Source: Pseudomonas sp. G.S.17
GTDB lineage: Bacteria; Pseudomonadota; Gammaproteobacteria; Pseudomonadales; Pseudomonadaceae
Length of the DNA stretch: 64,000 bases
Direction of reading: 5' to 3'
Assembly (NCBI RefSeq): GCF_038096165.1
Contig: NZ_CP151076.1
Location: 3,469,501-3,533,500, forward strand
Part shown: one piece after another, positions 15,247-25,020 of the stretch
Layout: each line of letters opens with the position of its first letter
How positions within the stretch are numbered: position 1 is the first letter of the stretch
Notes under the pieces: model-generated
Seen by the model: the letters and a program-made list of their open reading frames with translations, nothing else
Databases searched by the model: none
Told to the model about the DNA's origin: nothing
Position numbers and translations under genes: made by a program

Positions 15247-16773
15247 ATGAGTGATTCGCAATCTTTGCTTGTTTTGACACCCGGTGACGATGTCGCCGTA
15301 GCCCGAGGCGATATCGCCGCAGGACAGCAGCTCAGCGCCGACGGTATCGCGCTGATTGCCCGACAGCCAATCCCGTCCGGCCACAAGATCGCCCTGCGTC
15401 CGGTGTCAGCGGGTCAACAGGTGCTCAAGTATGGTCAGACCATCGGCCTGGCGACCCAAGGCATCGAGTCCGGAGATTATGTCCACGTCCACAACCTGGA
15501 CATGCCCACAACCAACGCCGAACACAGCGTGCAGAACATCTATGCGGCCACTTTGTTGAGCAGTGAACCGGCGAGCTTCGAAGGCTTTGTCCGCGACGAT
15601 GGACGCGTCGGTACGCGCAACTACATCGGGGTTATTTCCAGCGTCAATTGCTCGGCAACCGTCTGCAAGCACATCGCCAACGCATTTTCTTCCGAGCGCC
15701 TGAAAGACTTTCCCAACGTCGACGGCGTTGTGGCAATCACTCACGGCAGCGGCTGTGGCATGGGTGCGAAAGGTGAAGGCATCGATATCCTCAAACGTAC
15801 CTTGCGCGGGTACGCCGATCACGCCAACTTTGCCGGTGTCCTGTTGATCGGCCTGGGCTGCGAGGTCAACCAGCTGACCCCGCTGATGAATGAACTCGGG
15901 GATCGCTCAGCCCTGCTCAAGACCAGCCTGATCATTCAGGAAGCGGGCGGTACTCGCGAGGCTGTGCAACGTGGCATAGCCCATATTGAAGAGATGCTGC
16001 CGGTCATCAACAACTTCCGGCGCACTACCGTTGCGGCCAGCCATCTCAGCGTCGGTTTGCAATGCGGCGGCTCGGATGGTTACTCGGGCATTACCGCCAA
16101 TCCGGCACTCGGGGCTGCTGTAGACCTGCTGGTGCGGCAAGGCGGCACCGCCATTCTTTCAGAAACGCCGGAAATCTATGGTGCCGAACACCTGCTGACT
16201 GCCCGCGCCGCATCAGCCAATATTTCGGCGAAATTGATGGAGCGGATCCATTGGTGGGAAGCCTACGTGCGCCACAACGACGGTGACATGAACAACAACC
16301 CCTCGCCGGGCAACAAGGCCGGCGGCATTACCACTATCCTGGAAAAATCCCTGGGCGCCGTGGCGAAAGCCGGAACTACCGGGTTAATGGGCGTTTACCA
16401 GTACGCTGAAACGATCGATGCCCACGGCCTGGTGTTCATGGACACGCCGGGCTACGACCCGGTGTCGGCCACCGGTCAGGTTGCGGGGGGCGCGAATCTG
16501 ATTTGCTTCACCACTGGCCGTGGCTCGACCTACGGTTGCAAGCCCACGCCATCGTTGAAGATCGCCACCAACACCGGCTTGTTCCAGCGCATGGAACTGG
16601 ATATGGATTTCAATGCCGGCGGTATTGTCGATGGCCTGGAGTCGGTGGCCGAAGCCGGTCAGCGGTTATTCCAGTTGATGCTGGACACCGCTTCCGGACG
16701 ACCCACCTGCAGTGAAGAAAACGGCCTGGGCGATAACGAGTTCCTGCCCTGGCAGATCGGCGCGGTGATGTGA
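15247..16773 (+). CDS. uxaA: altronate dehydratase UxaA (UxaA-family hydro-lyase)
   Basis: The 508-residue protein fits E. coli UxaA in length and order: an N-terminal SAF domain (about 10-80, 'DVAVARGDIAAGQQL'), then the D-galactarate/altronate dehydratase domain with 'GRVGTRNYIGV', 'GSGCGMGAKGEG', 'LLIGLGCEVNQ', 'LQCGGSDGYSGITANPALG' and 'GNKAGGITTI'. It dehydrates D-altronate to 2-keto-3-deoxygluconate, an iron-dependent reaction. Its start at 15247 is preceded by TAGGAG and lies 10 bases after the dehydrogenase. The product feeds KdgK at 23998. A related aldonate as substrate is not excluded. Confidence 0.85.
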   Translation: MSDSQSLLVLTPGDDVAVARGDIAAGQQLSADGIALIARQPIPSGHKIALRPVSAGQQVLKYGQTIGLATQGIESGDYVHVHNLDMPTTNAEHSVQNIYAATLLSSEPASFEGFVRDDGRVGTRNYIGVISSVNCSATVCKHIANAFSSERLKDFPNVDGVVAITHGSGCGMGAKGEGIDILKRTLRGYADHANFAGVLLIGLGCEVNQLTPLMNELGDRSALLKTSLIIQEAGGTREAVQRGIAHIEEMLPVINNFRRTTVAASHLSVGLQCGGSDGYSGITANPALGAAVDLLVRQGGTAILSETPEIYGAEHLLTARAASANISAKLMERIHWWEAYVRHNDGDMNNNPSPGNKAGGITTILEKSLGAVAKAGTTGLMGVYQYAETIDAHGLVFMDTPGYDPVSATGQVAGGANLICFTTGRGSTYGCKPTPSLKIATNTGLFQRMELDMDFNAGGIVDGLESVAEAGQRLFQLMLDTASGRPTCSEENGLGDNEFLPWQIGAVM

Positions 16774-16791
16774 AACGCACAGCCAGTCACT

Positions 16792-17535
16792 ATGGTAGCC
16801 TTCGCCAACTCTCTGATGGACGCCGTACCGATGGCCTCACCGACAAACTCCGCTGAGCGAAAGCCGTACCAGAAAATCGCCGACCAACTGCGGGATTACA
16901 TCTTTCAAGGGGATTTCAAACCGGGTTCCAGGCTTCCCCCCGAACGCGATTTGACGCAAATTCTCGGTGTTTCCAGACCTTCGCTTCGTGAGGCGCTCAT
17001 CGCCCTGGAAATAGAAGGCGGCGTCGAAATCAGGATGGGCTCAGGCGTGTACGTGCGGGCCCTGACCCTGGACGGACAAAACCAGAGCGTAACCCTGGGC
17101 GAAAGCCCCTCGGAACTGATGCAGGCCCGCGCCTTGATCGAAGGTGAGTCGGTGATTCTGGCCTGTCTGCATGGCAAAAAAAGCGACTATCGCTATCTGC
17201 AGGAATGCATTGACGCCATGCGTGTCAGCATCGCAAATGGCCTGCCGCCTCTGGAAGACGACCGCAAATTTCATCATCGGCTGGCTAAGATGAGTGGCAA
17301 CTGCGCGCTGGTGCGGATCATCACCGCACTCTTCGATGAGCGACATAACCCTATTTCGGCTCACCTCAGCAAACATTCCGAGAACGCTTTGACCTGGGAA
17401 GCTGCGGTAATCGAGCATGAGGCGATACTTCGCGCAGTGGCCAACAAAGACGTCCTCGGCGCGCAAACTTCAATGCGCCAGCATTTGAGCCGTTCGGAGA
17501 GCCGTTGGCTCAAAACGCTGGAGCCGGAAGAGTAG
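16792..17535 (+). CDS. FadR/GntR-family regulator (ExuR/UxuR-like)
   Basis: The 247-residue protein has a GntR winged helix (about 25-90: 'QKIADQLRDYIFQGDFKPGS', 'LPPERDLTQILGVSRPSLREAL') and an all-helical FCD domain (about 105-230) with metal/ligand residues ('DDRKFHHRLAKMSGN'). FCD regulators sense small carboxylic acids; the subgroup with ExuR and UxuR responds to uronates. It closes the dehydrogenase-uxaA arm and probably binds the TTGG-N5-CCAA sites at 14013-14058, giving an autoregulated unit. The start is uncertain: ATGs at 16792, 16816 and 16831 are in frame with weak ribosome sites. Confidence 0.85.
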   Translation: MVAFANSLMDAVPMASPTNSAERKPYQKIADQLRDYIFQGDFKPGSRLPPERDLTQILGVSRPSLREALIALEIEGGVEIRMGSGVYVRALTLDGQNQSVTLGESPSELMQARALIEGESVILACLHGKKSDYRYLQECIDAMRVSIANGLPPLEDDRKFHHRLAKMSGNCALVRIITALFDERHNPISAHLSKHSENALTWEAAVIEHEAILRAVANKDVLGAQTSMRQHLSRSESRWLKTLEPEE

Positions 17536-17540
17536 ATCTG

Positions 17541-17631
17541 CGTGGGAGCGAGGCTTGCCCGCGAAGAAACCAATGCGGTATGTCTGAATCACCGCGTTAT
17601 CGTTCTTCGCGGGCAAGCCTTGCTGCTACAG
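17541..17631. repeat. Pseudomonas REP/BIME inverted pair
   Basis: GTGGGAGCGAGGCTTGCCCG begins the left copy; the right copy (17604-17631) is its inverse, TCTTCGCGGGCAAGCC then a diverged GCTGCTACAG. The 37-base spacer is unique. This is the classic pseudomonad repetitive extragenic palindrome pair, placed between convergent gntR and uxuA, where it may also limit transcription. Confidence 0.85.
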
Positions 17632-17645
17632 AAAAAATCCGAATC

Positions 17646-18821
17646 TCAACCCAACTGCTGACGCACGGCCAATTCCACACCGCGAATTTCTGCCAGCCCC
17701 TTGAGGCGACCGATCAGCGAATAGCCAGGGTTACTTTGACGGTGCTGGTCGTCGAGCAGTTGGTGCCCATGGTCCGGACGCAGCGGCAAGCGTGGGCCAC
17801 CTTCGCGTTCACGCCTGCGCTCTTCTGCCACCAGGGCACTGATGACCCCGACCATGTCGACGTCGCCGTCCAGATGATGGGCTTCGTGGAAGCTGCGCGG
17901 GTCCGCCTCGCGGCGGGTTGAGCGCAGGTGGGTAAAGTAAATGAACGGCGCAAAGTGCTTGGCCATTGCCACCAGATCGTTGTCTGCGCGTACGCCATAG
18001 GAGCCGGTGCAGAACGTCAGGCCATTGGCCGGGCTTGGGGCGGCGTCCAGCAACCACTGGGCGTCTTCGGCGGTGGACAGGATGCGCGGCAAGCCGAGCA
18101 GCGCCCGGGGTGGATCGTCCGGGTGGATCGCCATGCGCACGCCCACTTCCTCTGCAACCGGAATCACCGCGCGTAAAAAGTACCCCAGGTGTTCACGCAG
18201 CCGGGCTTCATCGATTTCGGCATAGGTGCGCAGCAAGGCCCGGAAGTCTTCCAGGCTGTAGTGTTCCTCGGCGCCAGGCAAACCGGCGATCAAGGTGTTG
18301 ACCAGGGTTTCGCTCTGCGCTGGCGTCAGTTGCTCGAAGTAGGCCTTGGCCAGCTGGATATCCCCGGCGCTGTATTCGGCTTGCGCATCCGGGCGCTGGA
18401 GGATGAACAGGTCGAACGCGGCAAACGCGGTTTGATCGAAACGCAACGCCCAACCGCCGTCCGCCAACTCCCAGGCCAGATCAGTGCGGGTCCAGTCCAA
18501 CACCGGCATGAAGTTGTAGCAAACGATATCGATGCCACAGCTCGCCAGATTGCGCACGCTTTGCTGGTAGTTGGCGATGTACTCGTCGCGCCGGCCACAA
18601 CCGCGCTTGATGTCTTCATGCACCGGAATGCTTTCCACCACCGACCAACTCAAGCCTGCGGCTTCGATCATCTGTTTGCGCGCCGCGATGGCGTCCACCG
18701 GCCAGACTTCGCCATTGGGGATTTCGTGCAACGCGGTGACGATTCCGGTCGCACCGGTTTGGCGGACATCCGCCAGGGAGATCGGGTCTTTGGGGCCAAA
18801 CCAGCGCCATGTCTGTTCCAT
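17646..18821 (-). CDS. uxuA: mannonate dehydratase UxuA
   Basis: This 391-residue TIM-barrel enzyme of the xylose-isomerase-like superfamily dehydrates D-mannonate to 2-keto-3-deoxygluconate. The start '[20 protein letters not shown]', '[16 protein letters not shown]', '[14 protein letters not shown]', '[13 protein letters not shown]', 'MAIHPDDPP' and '[10 protein letters not shown]' are UxuA signatures, with Cys/His/Asp metal ligands in the last two. AAAGGAG precedes the ATG. It is the last gene of the leftward run and lies 17 bases after uxuB, which makes its substrate. A second, unrelated mannonate dehydratase-type gene lies at 22782. Confidence 0.95.
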   Translation of the reverse strand: MEQTWRWFGPKDPISLADVRQTGATGIVTALHEIPNGEVWPVDAIAARKQMIEAAGLSWSVVESIPVHEDIKRGCGRRDEYIANYQQSVRNLASCGIDIVCYNFMPVLDWTRTDLAWELADGGWALRFDQTAFAAFDLFILQRPDAQAEYSAGDIQLAKAYFEQLTPAQSETLVNTLIAGLPGAEEHYSLEDFRALLRTYAEIDEARLREHLGYFLRAVIPVAEEVGVRMAIHPDDPPRALLGLPRILSTAEDAQWLLDAAPSPANGLTFCTGSYGVRADNDLVAMAKHFAPFIYFTHLRSTRREADPRSFHEAHHLDGDVDMVGVISALVAEERRREREGGPRLPLRPDHGHQLLDDQHRQSNPGYSLIGRLKGLAEIRGVELAVRQQLG

Positions 18822-18838
18822 GTTGTTCTCCTTTCTTG

Positions 18839-20296
18839 TTAGTTGTGTGCAGCAAAGGTGTGTAAAAGGCTGCCCACGCCGTCGCGAATCAGGGCGCCAT
18901 AGGCGCGTTGCACCGCGTCGCGAAATGCTGCGCGCTCGGAAAGCGCCGCCGGGAAAACTTCGTCCAGATCGAGAAAGGCGTCCACCAACAACGCGCCGTC
19001 GAATCTTCCAGCCAGATCGGCAAAGGTTGCGCTCAAGGGGTCGTCAATAACTCGCACCGAACCGTCGGGTAGCGGCTGCGTGCAATAGTAAATCCATGCG
19101 GCGATCCCCAACGCGGTGCAGGCCAGGCCACGCCCCTCGTCGAGCAACTGCTGCGCGCTGAGCAGCCAGCGTTGCGGCAGTTTCTGCGAGCCGTCCATGG
19201 CGATCTGGCGCAGGCGATGTTGCAGGCTGTCATTGGCAAAGCGCGCCTTCAGATCCTCGGCATAGACCGCCAGATCGATGCCCGCCGGCATGTCCAGGGT
19301 GGGCGCTGCTTCCTCGGCCATGTAACGCCCGACGAACTGCGCCAGATCCGCATCATTGATGGCGTCGAACACCGATTCGTGGCCGACCAGCAAACCCAGG
19401 TAGGCCAGCAACGAATGGCTGCCGTTGAGCATGCGCAGTTTCATCGTTTCAAACGGACGGACGTCGTCCACCATCTGCACGCCTTCCACCTCCCAGTCCG
19501 GACGCCCGAGCGGAAAGTGATCCTCGATCACCCACTGGCTGAAACTTTCACAGACCACCGCCGCACGGTCGTGGCAGTCCAGTTGCTGTTCCAGCCGAGC
19601 GAATGACTCGCCATCCATGGCGGGGACAATCCGGTCAACCATGCAGCCAGGAAACGCCACGTGTTCGTTGACCCACTGCGTCAATCCTTCGTCCTGCATC
19701 GCTGCCAATGCACTCACCGCCTGGCGAGTGCGCTGGCCGTTATCCGGCATGTTGTCGCAGCACAACACGGTAAACGCCGGAATGCCTGCGGCACGGCGAC
19801 GACGCAGTGCTTCGAGGACAATTCCGGGCGCTGTGCGCGGCGCTTGCGGATGAGCGATGTCGTGGGCAATCGCCGGATCTTCCATGCGCAACTGCCCGGT
19901 GGCTGGGCTCAGGCAGTAACCTTTCTCGGTTACGGTGAGCGTGACGATCCGTGTTTGCGGCGCGGCCATGCGCTGCAACAGCAATTCCAGTTCGTGGCCG
20001 CCCTCACCCACATACAGGGCTTCGCGCAATACACCGATTTCACGCAGCGTCACCTGCTCGCGGTCGCGATACTCGGCCACATGGTAGCGGCCGTCCTGCT
20101 CGCGCAATTGATCAACCAATGTGCGATTCGAGCGCAGGTTGGCGCTGCACAATCCCCAGTCACTTTCGCCGTGGCGGTTGAGATGGCGTTGCAGATAGAC
20201 CGCCTGGTGGGCGCGATGAAACGCCCCCAGGCCGAGATGCACGATGCCGATCTCACGGACAGCACCGGTAGAGGGCACACGTTTCACAACAGGCAT
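18839..20296 (-). CDS. uxuB: D-mannonate oxidoreductase (fructuronate reductase) UxuB
   Basis: A polyol-specific long-chain dehydrogenase of about 485 residues. '[18 protein letters not shown]' gives the N-terminal NAD-binding loop, 'GCMVDRIVP' follows, and the catalytic Lys lies in '[17 protein letters not shown]' (about 290). It reduces D-fructuronate to D-mannonate with NADH, feeding UxuA directly downstream. The ATG at 20296 is preferred over 20302 because AGGAG is seven bases from it but only one base from the earlier one. Distinction from mannitol dehydrogenase rests on linkage to uxuA. Confidence 0.9.
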   Translation of the reverse strand: MPVVKRVPSTGAVREIGIVHLGLGAFHRAHQAVYLQRHLNRHGESDWGLCSANLRSNRTLVDQLREQDGRYHVAEYRDREQVTLREIGVLREALYVGEGGHELELLLQRMAAPQTRIVTLTVTEKGYCLSPATGQLRMEDPAIAHDIAHPQAPRTAPGIVLEALRRRRAAGIPAFTVLCCDNMPDNGQRTRQAVSALAAMQDEGLTQWVNEHVAFPGCMVDRIVPAMDGESFARLEQQLDCHDRAAVVCESFSQWVIEDHFPLGRPDWEVEGVQMVDDVRPFETMKLRMLNGSHSLLAYLGLLVGHESVFDAINDADLAQFVGRYMAEEAAPTLDMPAGIDLAVYAEDLKARFANDSLQHRLRQIAMDGSQKLPQRWLLSAQQLLDEGRGLACTALGIAAWIYYCTQPLPDGSVRVIDDPLSATFADLAGRFDGALLVDAFLDLDEVFPAALSERAAFRDAVQRAYGALIRDGVGSLLHTFAAHN

Positions 20297-20322
20297 CGAC
20301 ATGCTCCTTTTGTCATGACGGG

Positions 20323-21615
20323 TTATGGTCGGCTCAGGGCCGAACCTGGTTGCGGGCTTTGCGCCTCAGCGCTACCGGTATCCGCCGCCGAAAGGGGTTT
20401 GACATAGCGCGCCACACACACGGCGCCGATCACGGTCAATAGCCCCGCCAGCAGGAACGCACTGGTGAACGAACCGGTGAATTCCACCAGGAAGCCGGTC
20501 AGGGTCGGGCCAATGATGCCCGAGGTGTTAGCCAGAAAGTGCATGAAGCCACTGACACCACCGACCCGCGAGGCAGGCACGGTGTCCTGAATGATCGCCC
20601 AGTAGATGGCACCGGTGAGGTACAGGAAGAACACGGCCAGGGCGACGAGGATGACCGCCGGATACAGGGTTTTGACGATCCCGGCAAGGGCGATACAGGC
20701 GGCGCAGGCCAACAGGCATGTCACCAGTACCACTTTGCGGGAGAACATTATCCGCCCGGTTTTCTTGAACACGAAGTCGGAAATGAAACCACCCAGGGCC
20801 AGACCGAGGAAACCCAGCAGCCAGGGGATGACCGTGGCGATGCTCATGTCCTTGACGTTCAGGCCGTGGGCCATGGTCAGGTAGCTGGGGAACCAGGTCA
20901 GGAAAAAGAACAGCGTGTAGTTATAGGAAAAGAACGCCAGCGCGGTGAACAGCACCGTCGGTTGCTTGAGGTAGTAACGCAACGGATGAACCGGCAGCGC
21001 CGCAAATTCGCTCTTGCCCTCGGCCTGCAGAATTTCCTCGGCGACCTTGCCTTTAGGCTTGTCCTTGACGAACTTGAACCACACCAGCGCCCAGATCAGG
21101 CCCAACGCCATAATGATGATGAACGACACCTTCCAGCCGTAACTGATGGCGATAAAACCCACCACCGGCCCGGAAATCGCGCCGCCCAATGGCGTGCCGG
21201 ACATCGACGTACCCAGCGCCCGCGCCCGTTGTTTCGGGGTGTACCAGTTGTTGACCATCTTGCTCGTGGTGACGCTCAACGGCCCTTCACCCATACCAAA
21301 CAGGATGCGGATGAACACCAGCGAAGTGAAACCGATGGTCAGCACTGTGAGACCACTGAACAGCGACCACAGCACCATCGCCAGCAACAGCGTGGTTTTC
21401 GCCCCGTAGCGATCGGCCGCCCAGCCGCCGACAAAGTTGAACACTGCATAACCGACGAAAAAACTACTGAAGATCATGCCCATTTCACCCGTCGTCAGAC
21501 CGTAGTCTTTCTGGATGAAGGGGGCCGCAACGGACAATGCCGAGCGATCCAGGTAATTGATGACGCCTGCCAGGAACAGCATGATGATGATTAACGTGCG
21601 ACCTTGACCAAACAT
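20323..21615 (-). CDS. MFS transporter, anion:cation symporter type (hexuronate/aldonate uptake)
   Basis: A 12-helix inner-membrane carrier of about 430 residues from the ATG at 21615, which follows GGGAGG; an upstream in-frame start would add 17 hydrophilic residues. 'LAGVINYLDRSALSVAAPFI' and 'FVGGWAADRYGAKTTL' are typical of the ACS family that includes ExuT, GudP and DgoT. Position between the dehydrogenase at 21683 and uxuB points to uptake of a hexuronate or aldonate with protons. The exact substrate cannot be read from sequence. Confidence 0.9.
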   Translation of the reverse strand: MFGQGRTLIIIMLFLAGVINYLDRSALSVAAPFIQKDYGLTTGEMGMIFSSFFVGYAVFNFVGGWAADRYGAKTTLLLAMVLWSLFSGLTVLTIGFTSLVFIRILFGMGEGPLSVTTSKMVNNWYTPKQRARALGTSMSGTPLGGAISGPVVGFIAISYGWKVSFIIIMALGLIWALVWFKFVKDKPKGKVAEEILQAEGKSEFAALPVHPLRYYLKQPTVLFTALAFFSYNYTLFFFLTWFPSYLTMAHGLNVKDMSIATVIPWLLGFLGLALGGFISDFVFKKTGRIMFSRKVVLVTCLLACAACIALAGIVKTLYPAVILVALAVFFLYLTGAIYWAIIQDTVPASRVGGVSGFMHFLANTSGIIGPTLTGFLVEFTGSFTSAFLLAGLLTVIGAVCVARYVKPLSAADTGSAEAQSPQPGSALSRP

Positions 21616-21650
21616 TGGAACCTCCCGCTTGTTGTGTTTATTCGGTGAGG

Positions 21651-21666
21651 GTGCCCGGATGGGCAC
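21651..21666 (-). other. intercistronic hairpin before the MFS gene
   Basis: GTGCCC-GGAT-GGGCAC is a perfect 6-bp stem with a 4-base loop in the 67-base gap between the dehydrogenase stop (21683) and the transporter start (21615). No T-run follows. It may tune mRNA decay along the operon. Confidence 0.4.
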
Positions 21667-21682
21667 GAGTATCTACAACGGA

Positions 21683-22714
21683 CTATTGATGAGCGCCGTT
21701 CAGTTCCACGAGGACCTTGCGGGTCTGTTCGGGATGGCTTTCGATCAAGTCGATTGCCGCCGGCATTTCGTCGAAGCTGACGCGATGACTGATCATTTCC
21801 TGGACTTGCAATTTGCCGCTGGCGATCAGTTCGATCACCCGTGGGAACTTGCGATTGTTCAGGCGCGACCCCACCAGCGTCAGTTCTTTCTTGATCATTT
21901 CCAGCTGTACCAGATCGCTCGGCACCGCGTTGAAACCCAGCAGGCCGATCCGCCCCGCTGGCGAGGCCAGGCTCACCATTTGCGGCATCAGCGCGGGAAT
22001 GCAGGCTGCGTCAACGATCAGCGGCACGCCTTCGCCATCGGTCAATTCGCGCATGGTCGCCTCGACGTCGACATCCTTGCCGTTGAGGGTGCGGCTGGCA
22101 CCCAGAGCCTTGGCAGTCTCCAGGCGGGTGTCGATGACGTCGGTCACGGTGATGTCGGTCAGCCCCAACGCCCGGGCCATCTGCACCAGGGTCAGGCCAA
22201 TCACGCCTGCGCCGTAGATCAACAGGCTGTCGCCCGGATGGGGCTGCATGCGATCGAGTACGTTGAGGGCGATGGAGTAAGGTTCCACCAGCGCCGCGTG
22301 GCTCAGGGACATCGAGTCAGGCAAGCGGTGGGCATTCTCGGCTGGCACACAGACTTGCTCGCTGAAACCGCCGTCACGGTGCACGCCGATCACTTGCAGT
22401 CGCGTGCAGACATTCGGCCGGTTGATCCTGCACGGGTAGCAGGTACCACAGCTGATGACCGGGTCGATGCACACGCGGTCGCCGATCTTGAGGTTCTCGA
22501 CGCCCTCGCCCACTTCACGCACCACGCCTGAGAACTCATGGCCGGTCACCCGAGGAAAACGCACAAAGGCGTTCTGCCCGTGGATGATGTGCATGTCCGA
22601 GCCGCAGATACCGGCGTAAGCGACGTCGACCTTGACTTCACCAGGCGCCACTTGGGGCATCTCGACGTGCGCCAGGCCGAATTCAAAAGGTGCTCTTACT
22701 TGAAAAGCTTTCAT
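21683..22714 (-). CDS. zinc-dependent alcohol dehydrogenase, RspB/LgoD-like
   Basis: This 343-residue medium-chain dehydrogenase shows the catalytic-zinc motifs '[12 protein letters not shown]' (about 36-47) and 'GHEFSGVV' (about 58-65), structural-zinc Cys in '[15 protein letters not shown]' (about 88-102) and '[15 protein letters not shown]' for NAD binding near 165. It is a paralogue of the gene at 14226 but clearly diverged. Adjacent to manD it reproduces the rspA-rspB pairing of E. coli, and by sequence type it may convert between L-galactonate or gulonate and its keto form. AGGAG precedes the ATG. Confidence 0.87.
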   Translation of the reverse strand: MKAFQVRAPFEFGLAHVEMPQVAPGEVKVDVAYAGICGSDMHIIHGQNAFVRFPRVTGHEFSGVVREVGEGVENLKIGDRVCIDPVISCGTCYPCRINRPNVCTRLQVIGVHRDGGFSEQVCVPAENAHRLPDSMSLSHAALVEPYSIALNVLDRMQPHPGDSLLIYGAGVIGLTLVQMARALGLTDITVTDVIDTRLETAKALGASRTLNGKDVDVEATMRELTDGEGVPLIVDAACIPALMPQMVSLASPAGRIGLLGFNAVPSDLVQLEMIKKELTLVGSRLNNRKFPRVIELIASGKLQVQEMISHRVSFDEMPAAIDLIESHPEQTRKVLVELNGAHQ

Positions 22715-22728
22715 CGGGTAACTCCTGC

Positions 22729-22747
22729 CAGGGCGGGTGGTGCCCTG
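22729..22747 (-). other. intercistronic hairpin before the RspB-like gene
   Basis: CAGGGC (22729-22734) pairs with GCCCTG (22742-22747) around a 7-base loop, ending a few bases before the Shine-Dalgarno of the dehydrogenase in the 67-base gap after manD. Like the hairpin at 21651 it lacks a T-run. Confidence 0.35.
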
Positions 22748-22781
22748 TGTTCTTGTAGTTATTGATCAGTCGAAACAGCGT

Positions 22782-23993
22782 TTACCAGTGCCAGAGCGTG
22801 CCGTCTTCCAGGCGATTCACCGGCAGGCTGGCGCGTTTGTAGGGGTATTTCGCCGCCAGGTTCTCGTCGATGTCGACGCCATGCCCCGGGACTTCGCCGG
22901 GGGTGAAGTGGCCATCTTCAAAGCGATAGGCGTGGGGAAACACTTCGTCGATACGTTCGTCGTGGGGCATGTGTTCCTGGATGCCGAAATTGGGCACCCA
23001 GGTATCGAAATGCAGCGCCGCGCCCATGCACACCGGCGACAGGTCGGTGGCGCCATGGAAGCCGGTACGCACCTGATAGAGCGCGGCAAAGTCGGCAATG
23101 CGGCGCACATGGGTGATGCCACCGGCGTGTACCAGCGTGGCGCGGATGTAGTCGATCAACTGTTCCTGGATCAACTCGCGGCAGTCATGAATGGAGTTGA
23201 ACACCTCACCCACCGCCAGCGGCGTGGTGGTGTGCTGGCGGATCAGGCGGAAGGCTTCCTGATTCTCGGCCGGGGTGCAGTCTTCGAGCCAGAACAGGTT
23301 GAATGGCTCGACCGACTTGCCCAGGCGGCCTGCTTCAATGGGCGTAAGGCGGTGATGCACGTCGTGGAGGATGTGCAAGTCATCGCCGAAACGCTCGCGC
23401 ACTGCGGCAAACAGCTTGGGCACATGGTTCAGGTATTTGGCGGTGTCCCACACATGTTCAGCGGGCAGGTCGCTGTCGGCCGGCTCATAACGCTCACCGC
23501 TGCGCTTGGCCACGCCATAAGTGGTGGCGATGCCGGGAATCCCGCATTGCACGCGCACCGCCTTGTAACCCAGCTCGACATGCCGGGCGACTTCGTCCAG
23601 GCAACCTTCGATGTCCTTGCCCGTGGCATGCCCGTAGACCATCACCCGCTCGCGGCTTTTGCCTCCGAGCAACTGGTACAACGGCATTTGCGCGGCCTTG
23701 GCCTTGATGTCCCACAGGGCGACATCCACGGCGGCAATCGCGGTCATGGTTACCGGGCCACGGCGCCAGTAGGCCCCGCGATACAGGTACTGCCAGATGT
23801 CTTCGATGCGCTGGGCATCGCGACCGATCAGGGCTGGCAGCACGTGTTCTTCAAGGTAGGCGACCACCGCCAGTTCCCGGCCATTCAAGGTCGCATCACC
23901 GATGCCGTAGATACCGGAATCTGTGACGATTTTCAGGGTGATCAGGTTGCGACCCGGGCAGGTAACTATGACGCGGGCTTCAATAATTTTCAT
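22782..23993 (-). CDS. manD: enolase-superfamily mannonate dehydratase ManD (RspA-like)
   Basis: This 403-residue member of the mandelate racemase/enolase superfamily matches the ManD subgroup: '[20 protein letters not shown]' at the start, '[16 protein letters not shown]', '[22 protein letters not shown]', 'VYGHATGKD', 'DVHHRLTP' (metal Asp and catalytic His), '[10 protein letters not shown]', 'AVGEVFNS' and the C-terminal '[14 protein letters not shown]'. ManD enzymes dehydrate D-mannonate and/or D-gluconate with widely different efficiency; some are nearly inactive. The gene follows kdgK by four bases. Coexistence with UxuA in the same run suggests a related aldonate rather than mannonate as its true substrate. 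Confidence 0.88.
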   Translation of the reverse strand: MKIIEARVIVTCPGRNLITLKIVTDSGIYGIGDATLNGRELAVVAYLEEHVLPALIGRDAQRIEDIWQYLYRGAYWRRGPVTMTAIAAVDVALWDIKAKAAQMPLYQLLGGKSRERVMVYGHATGKDIEGCLDEVARHVELGYKAVRVQCGIPGIATTYGVAKRSGERYEPADSDLPAEHVWDTAKYLNHVPKLFAAVRERFGDDLHILHDVHHRLTPIEAGRLGKSVEPFNLFWLEDCTPAENQEAFRLIRQHTTTPLAVGEVFNSIHDCRELIQEQLIDYIRATLVHAGGITHVRRIADFAALYQVRTGFHGATDLSPVCMGAALHFDTWVPNFGIQEHMPHDERIDEVFPHAYRFEDGHFTPGEVPGHGVDIDENLAAKYPYKRASLPVNRLEDGTLWHW

Positions 23994-23997
23994 AAGA

Positions 23998-24999
23998 TCA
24001 GGCCTCTACGGCAGAAGAAAATGAAGGCATGTTCAGGGTGGGCATGGCGGCGCAGGGGATCAGCGCACCGCGATGCTGGACGACCTGAGCCGCCAGTCGA
24101 TGGCCCCAACGCGCCGCCAGTTGTGGCTCACCGCCTTGCAGGCGACACGAAAGATAAGCCGCGCTGAAGGAATCGCCCGCCGCGGTGGTGTCGACGATCT
24201 GCCGCACCTGTTCGGCGGGCACTTCGAAACGACCTGAGGCACACTGAATCAAGCACGAGGCGACGCCACGCTTGAGGGCGACTTCGGCAACGCCAAAATC
24301 TGCGTAGGCCTGGAACAACGCCTCGACGTCGGCATAACCGAACAATGCGGCGTCGTCCTCCCAGGTAATCAGCGCCAGGTCAGTCAGGCGCAGCATGGCT
24401 CCATAGGCCTGGCGCGCAACCTGGGCATCGGGCCACAAATGGGGACGGTAGTTGTTGTCGAAGACGATGCGCGTACCGGATTCACGGGCCAGGCGCAAAG
24501 CCTGCATCAGGCGCTCGCGGCCGTTGGCAGTGAGAATCGCCAGGCTGATGCCACTCAGATAGACGTAGTCGTACTCCGCAAGGGCATGCAACAGGACCTC
24601 GGCTTCAGGGCCGTCGAACATGCTCCGCGCTGCGGCTTCGCCACGCCAATACAGAAAGCGTCTTTCGCCTTGGGTGTCGGTCTGGATGAAGTACAACCCC
24701 GGCAGCGCATCCTCGATCACGCGCACATGTTGGTCGCCGACGCCTTCGTCGCGCCACAACTGACGCATGGCGTCACTGAAGCTGTCGGCGCCGATGGCGG
24801 TGACGTAGTCCGCGACAATCCGCGAGTCGGGATTCAATCGGGAAAGATAAACCGCAGCGTTGAGCGTGTCGCCGCCGAAGGTCTGGCTGAAACCTGAGAC
24901 TGGCTCGCCGCGCATCTCGATCATGCACTCGCCCACCAGCGCCACTTTGAGTGGACGAGGTGAAACGGTTTGCGGGCGTTGCCCGGGAATTACCTTCAT
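23998..24999 (-). CDS. kdgK: 2-keto-3-deoxygluconate kinase KdgK (PfkB family)
   Basis: A ribokinase-fold sugar kinase of about 333 residues. '[11 protein letters not shown]' and '[15 protein letters not shown]' (about 40-55) form the N-terminal PfkB signature and substrate pocket typical of KdgK, '[15 protein letters not shown]' follows, and the ATP/anion-hole motif '[15 protein letters not shown]' near 270 holds the catalytic Asp. It phosphorylates 2-keto-3-deoxygluconate to KDPG for Entner-Doudoroff aldolase. It is the first gene of the leftward run and faces kdgR. ATG 24999 is chosen over GTG 25002; both are possible. Confidence 0.93.
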   Translation of the reverse strand: MKVIPGQRPQTVSPRPLKVALVGECMIEMRGEPVSGFSQTFGGDTLNAAVYLSRLNPDSRIVADYVTAIGADSFSDAMRQLWRDEGVGDQHVRVIEDALPGLYFIQTDTQGERRFLYWRGEAAARSMFDGPEAEVLLHALAEYDYVYLSGISLAILTANGRERLMQALRLARESGTRIVFDNNYRPHLWPDAQVARQAYGAMLRLTDLALITWEDDAALFGYADVEALFQAYADFGVAEVALKRGVASCLIQCASGRFEVPAEQVRQIVDTTAAGDSFSAAYLSCRLQGGEPQLAARWGHRLAAQVVQHRGALIPCAAMPTLNMPSFSSAVEA

Positions 25000-25020
25000 C
25001 ACTGCGCGCCTTTGTTGTTT

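Noticed and set aside
17541..17631. Inverted repeat as an attachment site or insertion-sequence end
   Set aside because: The sequence matches the common Pseudomonas REP palindrome and no transposase or target duplication is nearby.
22737..24167. Long open frames antisense to manD/kdgK, the MFS gene (20539-21594) and the cyclase (7157-8224)
   Set aside because: Same high-GC shadow effect; composition is rich in His, Gln and Arg and no motif is visible.
17646..25002. Galactarate/glucarate pathway instead of hexuronate
   Set aside because: uxuA and uxuB are clear and no garD, gudD or garL-type gene is present; kdgK and KdgR sites fit the uronate route.
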